A stretch of 64,000 nt of DNA, taken from assembly GCA_022661535.1 (NCBI GenBank), contig JAKULF010000003.1, positions 3,596,001-3,660,000 on the forward strand, given 5' to 3'. This document shows positions 1 to 11,233 of this stretch, piece after piece. The notes below the pieces were generated by a model, which was not told where the DNA came from, made no database searches, and saw only the letters and a program-made list of their open reading frames with translations. Numbering within the stretch: position 1 is the stretch's first letter; every line of letters begins with the position of its first letter. The position numbers were made by a program, and so were the translations under genes. Origin of the DNA: Eutypa lata. Its lineage: Eukaryota; Ascomycota; Sordariomycetes; Xylariales; Diatrypaceae.

Positions 1-3000
1 CAATATCTGTACAAGGTATTCATAATTTTACTTCCTAAAATATGATGGTTACTACTTGATCTCGGGCATATATATCTACAATTATAGAGATGAATCACGA
101 TATTGTATAAGTCGCTCGGCGATAAGGATCTATAGGATTCGACAGGATCTGATAAACAGAGCCGTTGATCGGGAAAGGCAACCGAAATAAGTAGCCAGTT
201 GTAAAGGGGTGATCGGTGATATTACCCTTGGCGCGTATGCTAGATAAAGAATATTCGAAAGTTTATACCATCTTCGATGTCTGATATCGCCGAGACCACT
301 CCCTCGCAGCCGGAATCGGAGCTAGCTTCAACGCGCGCCAGGATATCTTGGGGATCTTCGGGTGATATCGGCATTCGGGATTGTGGAACCATGTGACGCC
401 CTCTAGGGACGGGACTCTTGCCAGACCTGCCAGAGCGACAAGACCCGACATCCCTCGCTCAATGAGACAGAAGGAAACAGCCTACCCACCTTGCAGATTC
501 AGAGAATATCTCCAAATGCTCTGAATTTCCGTAGACATTCTTCATATTGTTGCTTTCTTACCGCCTCTGCCTCAAAAATAATGAGTCCGAGCGCCAGTTG
601 ATCCCCACAAACTGTGCTCACCTCCTGCGATAAGGACGATTAGGTGCACATTGTGGTGTGTGATGTTTTTACGTTATACTATCATTCGCGGAGGGTGTTA
701 TAAAGGGGGGAAAATATTATTCTAAGTAACCGCGGCATTCAACGAGAATGTCAACCGGCACTGAAAATAATCTCATACTTCGTATCGGAGAGGAATTGAG
801 CAATGATAAAACCTATATAAGCTGCCCTGGAAAAAAAATAAGGTTATCTTTGTTATAGATAGAGATGTTCTAAGGTATCTTGGCCAAGGCTAGCTGAGAC
901 TTCCTGCGGTTAGGTATCAGCTCCCTCCTTCTGCAATGTCTCCAACAACATCAGTAGATTAGATATCTCTTAGATCTCAAGACTAAAACATAGTGCAATC
1001 TTGGAAACTACTAAGTTTGAGATGTCATTGCCGGCTTTGCCTAAAATATAGGTTAAAATATATGTCTATATCCTCACTTCAGTGGCCGAAAAGGATATCA
1101 AGTCAAAGAAGCCATGTGTCTCTGAAGAAGCACTTATGTTGAGTGTCTACTGATGTTACCATCTGCTACTAAATTCCTTTCATAGTAAATATGACACCAT
1201 GTATTAGTATTGAGCCCGTCGTGTGTGGTAGAATCCTAAATTTCGATGATGATAATGCACGCAACTATACTATAGCAACTCAAAAGGCATACCGGCATAC
1301 GGACCGCTATAATGAGTGGATAGTTAGATGTCATAATATAGAATCATTAAAATTCCAGAAACCACTTAAGGGTCTATGCTAACCTCGTATCTTTGTTGAG
1401 GAATTTCATTCTGTATAAAGCACCACGGTAAAACACATCGAACCTGCTTAAGATAAGATTCATACCTATTTTATTTACCTGTATGTCTTATATCTTACTT
1501 ACCAAAGACCATTCGCATGGCTATAGAAGTATCACTACACAAAGAATATAGTTCAGTAGTGTGTGGAGGACCGTTCATGGCATGTGACGATAAACTACCA
1601 AATACACAAAAGTATAGTCCTGGTGTAACTCCAGGTATGGGTAGGATTATACATGTTGCCGCTCATTGGGTAGTTTATGAAAACGGGAGCAGTGCGAATC
1701 TCGTAGGACCACGTGTTAGAAGTCTTCTTGGTGCCTGAACGACCAACTACCTAAATGTAGCATCGGTAACACCGGATAGTGTCATGCTATCTCATTCCTA
1801 AACGAGAGAGTTCTTGGATTGTTTGCTTGGAAATGGGTGTGAGCAAGGCAACGAGGGCAGACCAGGGGTAAAGCGGTGGGGAATGATAACCTACATAGCT
1901 GAGACTTTGGAACCCGCCCCGGACTGATGGCAGATAGGGTCTAGATTGTCAGTTTACCCCACCAAAGGGAGCTTCTTCTCCACACTATTAAACTTTCTAT
2001 AGGACCCAGTCTTGATAATTACCGTGCCTATGCAATATCCCAGCCTGCCTTAAGCTTCTTTGCCCTTTGATACAGTCTGTCTCCCCCCTTCTCCCCTGTC
2101 ATTTTTCTGGGGAGCCCGTTAACGGCGATTTGCCAAACTCATCTGATTATCAAGGGTTCGTACAGCGGAGGATTCGCTTAAGTTCGCTTAAATATGATTC
2201 GTTTTTTTGTAGCATCTGTCACCAAGCTGCAGGTCTAAAGATTCGGTACAATTCACTAAGTGTGGTGGTGTATGACAAACGCCTCTCGGAGCTGATGCTC
2301 AGAGCCGCGCTTAACGTTCACCTATTTGTTGGTATTAATGAAGGCTACATCTGAGAGATTGATGTTGTGGAATTAAGGTATCGGTATATTGTGGACCTGC
2401 AGGTCTCACGACTATAGGTCAATGATTCAAAACATCGAAGTCACCTCCGTCAATGAACGTAAGGAGATTTGGGACCCACTCTATCATGCAGGCCAGCGTC
2501 AGGCCAGCCTGTAGGACAACAGCAGTAGTTCCGTCCGCAGCTCTTCTGAAATGCAGCGTGATATCGTGAGTACGATACATATCTTCCTGGGCATCAAAAT
2601 CCAAGAAGTTCAGCTGACGACGATCAACGCAGGTTCCGGTATATGATAAAGTAGGGTAAATCCGTGCTTCTGGCTCTGACGGTCTTTAGCCCTTGGAATC
2701 TTATCTCCGTTATCGGGAGATTGTATAGCCGTATAGCACAGGTCTACGCCACTATGCAACCTTGTGATCCATTCCCTCGCGATTCACTGGTAGATTCACG
2801 GAAAACTTGACATATACTGACAAAACTATTACTTGACGCATATATCTCCTGTGCAACTTTCCTTTTGACAGACGTATAACGTACAGTTCCATTGCAGATG
2901 GTTGTGTGGTTAGACAATAGTCTCTCTCTCCTCGTCGGTATCTTATACTAAAAATGTGGGTCGAGATATATAGAGCGACTTTGATATCAACATCTCCACA

Positions 3001-3715
3001 TGCCATGCTTTCCTTAATACACTAGAGTAGCATCATAGTTCAACTATCAGTTATTTTCTCACACTTTTGTCACTAAAGGTACACTTACATCAAATCGCGA
3101 TATAACAAGTCAATAGAGCTAGAGAGGTAGTAGCACCGCAACCCAATAGTAACATATCATCGTACGTCCGTTAACGGTGTTGTTGCCCCTCCACACCTTT
3201 CATCGGGCCCAACCACGTAATTCAAGTAGTGTAATTATCAAGTTTGAGTTTAGAACTAACCTGCCGATTGGATATGTGTGATAGACCATCCTCGTAATCC
3301 GTCCTCTGGTCTGGTCGATCTTGACGCTTCTTTATCTATATGCCGGTCAGAATTGAAGGAGCCCAGCCAAATCTGTCTAAAGCTTCTATTCTTGATACCC
3401 AATAGTGTTATTCCCTGATAATCAATGATGCTACGACTATAGGCGGCATACTTGCCCCGGATCCATTCATGGGAGAGATGTGGAGATATGCCATGGCTAT
3501 TGATGTTGTTCAAGATAAGCACGGGTTCAAGGCATGACGCCCTCCCCGAGGATAAAGGGGCAAGCTGACCCAGTCCTATAGCCCTTGACAATAGTCTTCT
3601 ACAAAAATCATAACCTGTATAATACCTTTTCTTCCACCAGACTGTAACCTTCCTGTCCTCCTTCTCAAGCCCCTTATACTACAATACTTGGCGTGATATC
3701 ATCAGTCATCATACC
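1..3715. other. Gene-poor left flank
   Basis: I see no convincing gene in this stretch. The open frames are short (at most about 110 codons), lack recognisable motifs and do not join through plausible introns. A minus-strand frame at 2419-2604 has a fairly protein-like composition but matches no family I recognise. Base composition is moderately AT-rich and lacks the extreme CpA/TpG loss of the blocks at the right end of the window. Confidence 0.5.
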
Positions 3716-5018
3716 ATGGCGGCGGCAGCTGTTCTCCCAAATACCCCAGCGTCTAAGCCTAGCTGGACTCCCATTATCAAAGACTCTCAGGTCGAGGGTA
3801 AGAAGGATGACTTCGACCCTACACGACACCTCGCATACAATGCCCCCTCCAAGATATATAGCATGAAGGACCTGGGACTCCCTGAAGACAAGGGAATCTC
3901 CCCCGTCGCGGTCTCAGAGCCTTTCCACCTCTTCTCTGAAGAGGCGATCATGCGCATGAGGCAGGAGGTTCTCAGCCCAGAGGTCCTCAGCAACTGCCAA
4001 TACTCCAGCAATCTCTCCCAATGCCAGCTCAGGGGCTTCGCAAACAAGTACGTGCCCTTAGAAAGCTTCGTCTATATTATTATCATGACCAATTCTAACG
4101 TAATGATGTTAAATAGATATGCCCCATTCGTCTACGACGTATGGAAGAGCCCAGAGACGCTCGCCATCATCTCCAAGATCGCAGGCATCGATCTGGTCCC
4201 TGAGATGGACTTCGAGATCGCCCACATCAACATCTCCGTGAAGTCGGAGAAGGAGAAGCAGGAGGAGCTCGATGCCCTCAATGAGCGAGCTCATTTCATA
4301 GCGGATGAAGGCATCGGTGGCTGCCCATGGGAAGATGACCAGCCTATCGTAGATTGGCACACCGACAGTTACCCGTTCGTGTGTGTCACGATGTTAAGCG
4401 ACTGCTCCACTATGGTTGGCGGCGAGACCGCTCTTCGAACAGGAACCGGAGAGATCATGAAGGTCCGCGGGCCACAAATGGTAAGCTCTTCCTCTCTGGG
4501 ACTGGCCGCACTACAAAATGTAATACATGCTAACGTCTACTGCTAACAATCAGGGATGTGCCGTGATACTCCAAGGGCGCTACATCGAACACCAGGCGCT
4601 CCGGGCTCTCGGGACGACGGAGCGCATCAGTATGGTGACGTCGTTCCGGCCGCGGTCTTCTAAGATCCGCGACGACACGGTGCTGACGACGGTGCGGCCG
4701 ATCTCGAACCTGGGCGAGCTGTACCACCAGTTCACAGAGTACCGGCTGGAGATCCTGGAGGAGCGGGTGCGTCAGCAGCTCAAGGAGCTGCGCGACAGCT
4801 ACGCCGCCGGGAGGCGCGTGCCCACGAAGCGGCTCAAGGCCTTCTTCTCCGAGCAGGAGCGCTTCCTCGCCCACATGAACCGCGAGATGGTCGACGACGA
4901 GGATGTCATCATGGGCAGCATCGACGATAGTCACCTCTTGACTAAGAAGGAGAAGGAGCGTGAGAAGGAAAAGGAAAAGGGCCGCGAGAAGTCGCCTAAG
5001 CGCCCGCGCGTTGCTTGA
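3716..5018 (+). CDS. Fe(II)/2-oxoglutarate-dependent dioxygenase family protein
   Basis: Three exons (3716-4047, 4117-4480, 4554-5018) close in frame to 386 residues. Both introns have canonical GT..AG ends with CTAAC-like branch sites. A double-stranded beta-helix oxygenase core is suggested by a metal-binding HxD at H192/D194 in a WHTDSYPF context, a distal His at H245 and a downstream Arg (R256 or R264) that could hold 2-oxoglutarate. By family it would oxidise a small molecule using O2 and 2-oxoglutarate; the substrate is unknown. The C-terminus has a Lys/Glu/Arg-rich run ending in a basic PKRPR-type motif, unusual for a biosynthetic oxygenase. It lies at the cluster edge, about 1 kb from the convergent reductase gene, so membership is likely but unproven. 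Confidence 0.8.
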
Positions 5019-5826
5019 ATGATAGATGACGATTTGTTTTTGATTTTTTTTTGGGTTTCCCTTCCCTTTTGGTTCCTTAGTCGTTCAAGACTCACCTCAC
5101 CTAAGCTAGGTGGGCATCTTTCGACTATTGATGGGTACAGCATAGCGGCTGTTGGTAACGCATTTGTTGTACGAGGAGTTGTTAAAGTATGTGCTGCTGG
5201 GTTTATGATTTATGATTTTGGTTTGAAGCATTGGTATTGGTCTTTTTTAGTCAGTTCATACTCCGAATCCATTGTTATGCTTTCTATGTGTTTCGGCAAA
5301 AGCTATGGTTTATGGTATTGCTGTTGCAGTGCAATACGGAAGAAGTCCTAAGAACATGAATCGTCATGTCTGTGAGTAGTATAACTTAATATAGTCTCTC
5401 TTTGAAGGAGATCTGGTTGATAACCACACCTACTCGTTATTTCGTACAGACACCAATTATTGCCTCGTGCGTTGTTGAAATGGCCGCGACTGAAATGGGG
5501 AGTAATAATGTTGAAGTTGGCGAAGGTACGCCACGTACGTACAGGATCGCTTGCGTTGGCCAATTAAAACAAAGGCGTGTTCAATTACGAGAACCCTATA
5601 CATAATGCCAAGCCCGACGCATCTAATATATAGGGGCCCAGGGGCCCAAATTTGCCCAAAATGCTATCTGGGTTCCTGCATTGGTTGAATAGATCTTCGC
5701 GGTTTGATTGGACGAGGTCCAATTAAGTCTGCACGAGTACAATGGTGCTCACGACTTGCAGGACAGACGACGGCATAGGGAAACTATACACAGCACTCAT
5801 AAAACACTTATTGCATCTATCTAGTA
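5019..5826. other. Intergenic, 3' side of the oxygenase gene
   Basis: This stretch holds a T-rich run right after the stop codon (about 5037-5055) that may be 3' untranslated sequence, and short frames without motifs. I see no gene here. Confidence 0.5.
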
Positions 5827-6002
5827 TTAAGCTGCATGAGGAGGTGGCGCCGGGTTAGGCCCGCTATCCTTAAGAGACGTAGCAGGCACAGCCCCACCAT
5901 TGCTCTCCGCCGCCTGCTGCAGCACGACCCTGGCGCTGCTGTGCTGCTCCGACAGCTAGGCCATCTCGACCTCGCACAGCTGGACCCAACAAATCTCCCC
6001 TA
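5827..6002 (-). pseudogene. Possible C-terminal coding relic, unknown family
   Basis: On the minus strand a frame of about 57 codons ends at TAA 5827-5829 and reads like the C-terminus of a real protein: Gln/Ser/Ala-rich, then a Pro-rich tail. One TAG interrupts it where a CAG codon would fit (C to T in a CpA context). The DNA is clearly GC-richer than the sequence beyond it. It lies just past the stop of the reductase gene, so it could instead be unusual 3' untranslated sequence. I do not recognise the family. Confidence 0.25.
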
Positions 6003-6045
6003 TACTCAGTTTTACCCCTTGTCGTCCTCGTCAGGTGACATATTG

Positions 6046-7053
6046 TTATGGGCCTTCGACCCGAATGACCAACTTGCCCCTTGTGCGCCCGACATTGAGC
6101 TTGTCGTAAGCTTCCTTGACCTGATTGAATTCGAATACACCATCAATGATGATCTTGTCCTTTGGCAGACTCAGGATCTCCTCCAAAAAGGTGGAATTGA
6201 ACTCAAGGTTGACGCAGGTGTACGAACGACCAAGACCGACTCTCCCGAGAATGGCGCGCAAGAGCATCTGCGGGTTCCAGAAATAAATATACCTTCCACC
6301 CGGTGCTGCCCGGTCTGTTTTGTCGCCAACGACAGTCACGTATCTGCGGGCGATTCCGAGACATTCCGTCCCCCCGACAAAATCAATAATGGCATCAGGA
6401 GCAAACGCCTTGACCCCTTCGGGGACGTTAGCAGTCGTGTAATCAATGATGTTGTCGGCGCCCATGTCGCTGACGAACTCCGCATTGCGACCAGAGCATG
6501 ACGCCGTCACCGTCCAGCCACGTTTCTTCGCCATGTAGACGGCGTACATGCCGCAGCTGGAGCTGCCTCCCAGGACGACAACCTTCCCATTTTTGACGTA
6601 AGGTTCGATCTGGGCGATGGTCGTTCGAGCGGTGAGCCAGACGAGCGGGAGGGCAGCGGCCTGCTCCCAGGACCAATCGGTCGGTTTCCGCACCACGACA
6701 GATGCTTTGGTGTCGAGTCTGATCGCCTCCTGGAGAGTGCCCCCGGGGATGAAGGGGCAGATACCGAAGACTTCGTCACCGGGCTTGAAGCCAGAGTTGG
6801 ACCCTGCCTCTTCCACCACGCCTGAAAAGTCCTCGCCCACACCTTTGTGCAATGGAACCACGAAGTTGGGTAGGTGTGGTATCAGGGGATACGACATTAA
6901 CTGAATATCAACGGGGTTGATCGATGCGGCCTTGGTTTTGACACGGAGCTCTGATGGTTTGAGTAGCCCTTTATCAGAGGGAAGTCCCGACTGATGTAAT
7001 GCTTTCGGGTAGCCTCCATGGGTCCATGTCCAAGCCTTCATCTCCCCACTCAT
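6046..7053 (-). CDS. Stand-alone MDR enoyl/quinone reductase (zinc-independent)
   Basis: A single-exon frame of 335 residues with the architecture of the medium-chain dehydrogenase/reductase superfamily. It has an N-terminal GroES-like half (GEDFSGVV at 73-80 and PGDEVFG at 91-97) and a Rossmann half with a nucleotide-binding loop GGSSSCG at 162-168. The Cys/His zinc ligands of true alcohol dehydrogenases are not evident, as expected for quinone oxidoreductase-like and trans-acting enoyl reductases. Such enzymes reduce C=C bonds with NADPH. FAS beta in this cluster already carries its own enoyl reductase domain, so a role on a later unsaturated intermediate is more likely than chain elongation, but that is inference. 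It is convergent with the upstream oxygenase gene. Confidence 0.85.
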   Translation of the reverse strand: MSGEMKAWTWTHGGYPKALHQSGLPSDKGLLKPSELRVKTKAASINPVDIQLMSYPLIPHLPNFVVPLHKGVGEDFSGVVEEAGSNSGFKPGDEVFGICPFIPGGTLQEAIRLDTKASVVVRKPTDWSWEQAAALPLVWLTARTTIAQIEPYVKNGKVVVLGGSSSCGMYAVYMAKKRGWTVTASCSGRNAEFVSDMGADNIIDYTTANVPEGVKAFAPDAIIDFVGGTECLGIARRYVTVVGDKTDRAAPGGRYIYFWNPQMLLRAILGRVGLGRSYTCVNLEFNSTFLEEILSLPKDKIIIDGVFEFNQVKEAYDKLNVGRTRGKLVIRVEGP

Positions 7054-8990
7054 ATTGGCGATAGATTACGGGTAAATTAGGTGAACCTGAGTATAACGTA
7101 CATCTGATGGTTTTGGTGTGCTGCGAGAGTGAAGAGAAGGGTTGAATCTGCACGATATTTGCTTATATACATACATTTTGAGTAGGCAGGTATGTAGGTA
7201 GGGTGAGTAGGGCAGGTAGGTCACAGATTACAAACCACATTCCAATTACCTAGTTCAGCTGGGTGGATACATGAAGTTTTGTAAGCACGATTACCCAAGT
7301 AATTACTTGTATATTAGACGCGACAAGGTCTCACTGCAGCAGGGGGCACCTCAGCTGAGTTCCAATAACAAGGCGACGGGGCAACTCGAAGCCGTTAGGA
7401 CCCACTTCCCCTTGCGCTGAAGGGATTCGGCTGCCGACGCCCGGAAACCTTATTTTCGAGTAGAAGTATGGAGGTAACATCATCAGTTAGGACGTATTAC
7501 GTGATCAATGTTCGTCAGGCATTACAACGGAAGCAGATCTGCACATAAAGGTATTACTATACCCGCCTCCCTCAGATGCGTATTTTCACCTTGTTTGCCG
7601 CACTTCGTTTCGGCCAAGAGTTAGCGATGTGCGGGGCAACTTCCAACGCAATACGCATCAACTATTTGTCAAGTTTAACCTTCCTCCATCTTTGTTACTT
7701 TAAGAGTATAGGATCAATTAAATCTTAGTATCGTCTATTATTATGGGTATAAATCTTAACTGTAGGCCTCATGACTCACGGTGTGATGGACTCTCTTGCA
7801 CTTATAATGGAATAGAAAGATTATGGGGTTCATTTCATTCTAACAACATGGAAATACAACTGGCGTTAGTTTGGATCATCTATCCTTTAGCTGATGGGGA
7901 TAACAAGCCTTTGTCCTACTATGCACCATGCAGCTGAAAGAAAGCCTTGCTTAGAACAATATACATAGCCAGTACACTGATGCTTAATAGGGCTCGGAGG
8001 TGAGATGAAGGTTCAGTATCTAGCTTCAGCCTGGGAAGGCTACTATTATACTACCCTGACCAATGGCTGCGCCGATACCTTTGCATAAACTCCGCCCTGC
8101 ACCTGAATAAGGACCGGATGCTATCCCGGTAAGACCACCGCCACATGGGACCCCTGATTTGCCCAACGTTGAATGCCAATCGCCATTGAATCTGACTGTC
8201 GCCGTCCTGTAAAGCCAGGTCACTAAGGTAATAGCGTGCAGGGAGTCACACTGCTCTACATGCTATTCCGATGAGTACATGCCTGGTTCTCTTAGCAGAT
8301 TAATTGGTTTGTCGGCGCCTATATTGACCTCCCATATATCATAACTAATATTACATCAAGGCTTCTTATTAGGTAATGGCTGTAGCTATACCTGGACTGA
8401 CTCAGGTTAGCCGCGCCTTTGAACCGGTTCACATCTGTCTCCTGAGCCTCACAGATTGGCGCTGGATGGTGGCGGCCACGGTGACCGCAACTGTGGCCTT
8501 TCTGAGCCCCACAGATAGCTTGAGTGTCGCGTGTTGGTTACCCTGCCTGCTGTGACAAGACAAGATTTCCGTGTTCTAGACTTAGCCAGGGGGAAGAGGG
8601 GGTTTGCCTTGGTCTGCTAGATTCGACGACACGATATCCGCTGAAGTTGGGGGGGGAAACGGAGAGAATGATATAGTGGATCTGTGACAACACCACTTTG
8701 TAGGTGAAAATAATGTAGTAATATAAGTACAGTTAGCAATCGATCCGTTGTTTACACACACAGACAGAGGCTAATTAACCTACCCGTAAGTCAATGTGTT
8801 CTCTCCGGGACGATGGATTTTCGAGGCTCGGCCGCCGAGCCCGAGCCCTACTACATCGGCATTCCAAGTGATAAAAGTATCAATTGTCAAGCATTACGTA
8901 GGCCTCCAGCGATGCTAGCACAGCACAATAAAATAACATTGAAGTCTACGGTACTGAAAACGGGGCAATAAATGCGACTAAGCTATCAGC
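7054..8990. other. Intergenic between reductase and MFS relic
   Basis: No gene is supported. The part next to the reductase start (about 7060-7250) is the likely reductase promoter and contains a G/T-rich tract of imperfect GTAGG repeats at about 7180-7225. The rest holds only short frames without motifs. Confidence 0.5.
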
Positions 8991-10542
8991 TTGCCAACGG
9001 TGGATTCCAATCCTGTCACCTCCACCCCTCAACTAGACTCTAATGCGGCCACACTCACAGATGCTGGGCCCGGCAAGACGGAGAGGGATGCCATAGACAC
9101 CACACGCGATAAAAAGGAGGATGAAATTGTCTACTCACACGGCATCAAACTTGCTCTGATAATGGGCTCATCATATTTGACCTTGTGCTTGGTAGCTCTT
9201 GTAAAGATCTCTTCGTTACCCCCCTGACTAGCTCCATACTATCTACCTACCACCCTTTCATAAGTCAGGGCTTTTTATTACTGTTTAGCATAACTGCTAT
9301 ATTTTGTTTCTATTGGTACGTTACCTTACCCAGTAATAGAGCCACAACAATCAATCCCATTGATGCCATACATCTTCAAAATACGAATAAATCGAGCAGG
9401 GGCAATAGTCGCTAAATTGACTCTGTGGGACAATGCAACATATTAGGTTGTGATTCCCGGCTTCCATGAGGTCTATGAACCCGGAGGGCGTACCAGAAGA
9501 AACGCCAGTATCACTGAGAGACCGATAAGCTAAAGCGTCGAAACATACGGTCGATTCATCGTTACAACCGCTATCCCTGAGATCACAGGTGAGTTTCATT
9601 ACTTGGCAAATGTTGGCTGGTACGGTTCTGCTTACCTCCTGACCAACTGAGCCTTCTAGCTCTTCTTCGGCAGGCTCTATGTCATCTCGGATCTTCTGGG
9701 CGGCGTGTCTACTGATGGTGCTGTGAGTCTGCTGCCCCAATCACCTATCCATCCAACCACCCACTAATCCTATTCATTTAAGCACGGAATTCAAGACGAT
9801 GAGCGTTGGCTGGCACGTTGAATGCAGTCTACACCAACTTTCCTATAGAGGCCTTCTCGATCGTTTTTATCGTCTTCCTCCTGCACATTTCCGGCCGGGA
9901 GACAACTCACATCCCTACTAAGAGAAACTGGCCCAGCTCCATGGGGCGGGTCTTGCGACGCTCCTCGGCAGCATTATTTGTCTCTTGCTTGTTCTTGATG
10001 CGGGTGGCTCGAAATACCCCTGGAACAACGGCCGGATCATCGCGCTCCCTATGATAGCCTTCGTTCTCATGATATGCTTCATCACGGTGCAGATAGTCTG
10101 GTCGAAGACCGCCACAGTGACGCCCCGCATCTTCGTCCAGCGCAGCATCATGGTGACCTTCTTCGCCATGTTCGCCGGCGGTGCCACCGTGATGAGCACC
10201 CTCTACTACCTGCCCATATCGTTTCAGAGTGTCAAGGGCGTCAGCGCCGTTGAGTCCGGTATTCGCCTCCTCCCGACGATTATCGGCCAAGCCGCAGGGT
10301 CTCTCACCGGAGGCATCGGGATCCAGAAGGTCTGATACTACATGCGGTTTATGCTGTTCAGCATAGCTTTGATGGCCGTCGGAGCCAGTCTCATCACGAC
10401 CCTTGAGCCCGATACCTTAGAGGCCAAGTGGATCTGGTATCAGATTCTCTTCGGTCTAGGGTTGGGAACCACGCTACAAACGTCGGTTAGAAAGAGGGAG
10501 AAGCCTAATCTGTTGCCCGCTGATCTCTGGATCGTTGTTGGC
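8991..10542 (+). pseudogene. Broken MFS drug:H+ antiporter (DHA2/14-spanner type)
   Basis: Pieces of one transporter can be followed in order but in different frames. An N-terminal hydrophilic part and first membrane segment (8991-9227) lacks an ATG start. Helix 1-2 sequence with the typical [13 protein letters not shown] and WYGSAYLLT motifs lies at about 9547-9690, after roughly 330 bases of unrelated DNA. An LLGGVSTDGA segment (antiporter motif C region) follows directly after FGRLY, implying loss of the intervening helices. A frame with FSIVFIVFLLH comes next (about 9830-9900), then a frameshift near 9930 leads into the long membrane segments at 9970-10334. There are stops inside the helix 1-2 region and a TGA at 10333-10335, exactly where the family has Gly in IGYY. 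The C-terminal third is absent. It probably once exported the cluster product. Confidence 0.8.
9215..9545. other. Non-homologous insert inside the MFS relic
   Basis: About 330 bases separate two stretches that are adjacent in intact DHA2 transporters: the end of the first helix and the [12 protein letters not shown] motif. The insert has no long frame and I could not see terminal inverted repeats by eye. It may be a decayed small transposon or a strongly altered intron. Confidence 0.4.
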
Positions 10543-10545
10543 TAG

Positions 10546-11233
10546 GAAATTTGAGAGGACGCAGCCGATGGTATAGGCTGACAAATGCCTATTTCCGTCG
10601 TATAAAAGGGGGGCTACTGCTACTGATGCTTGTTTCTATCGTGTCAAGGGGTAGTGAATAAGTAGCAGGGGAGGACTAGCATTCACAAGCCTGGAACTTT
10701 TTTTTTCTCACTGAACGAGAGAATAAGGCTATGGTTTATGATCATAGTGGGCAGGATTGAGCTTGCATCTTGGGACCATGGTAAGAGGGCTGAGAAAAGG
10801 GATAGGCATATTTCTGGTTTTTTTCTTCCTTAGAACACGAAGCTCCTTCCAAACAATAAGGCTACAACGTAGCAGAAGGCGACATAATGGTTCATAAGCC
10901 CTACTCTACAAATCAAGTTGCTTATTGATGAGACATAGTATTAATAATGAGCGTGAATGATCAAATAAGAAATCTTAATAAGGATGGGACAGATTTTCTA
11001 TCTATTTCATTGAGTTATCAATGCGTGGAAGAGAACAACAATGGTAGAATATTTTCATGTATATTGTGTAGGTATACATAGGGAAGGGCCTGTTGGCCTG
11101 CGTAGGGCCACCATCTTATCTATTTAGCGCTATCTTCCCAACTAACAGGTCGCTATAACCAGCCAATCGGACCTCAACTATATCACTGACATTTGATACT
11201 CATTCCCCCCCATTTAACCAAATTTGATGCTCT
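10546..11233. other. Intergenic, 3' side of FAS beta
   Basis: I see no gene. The sequence is AT-rich near 10900-11050 and contains the 3' flank of the minus-strand FAS beta gene. Confidence 0.5.

Noticed and set aside
1..3715. Small ATG frames in the left flank as genes
   Set aside because: All are under about 110 codons, unsupported by splice structure or motifs, and typical of random AT-rich sequence.
4109..4934. Long minus-strand frames opposite the first oxygenase gene
   Set aside because: They mirror the GC-rich codons of the spliced plus-strand gene and contain no motifs.
5836..6501. 221-codon plus-strand frame
   Set aside because: From 6046 on it is antisense to the reductase and has no recognisable domain.
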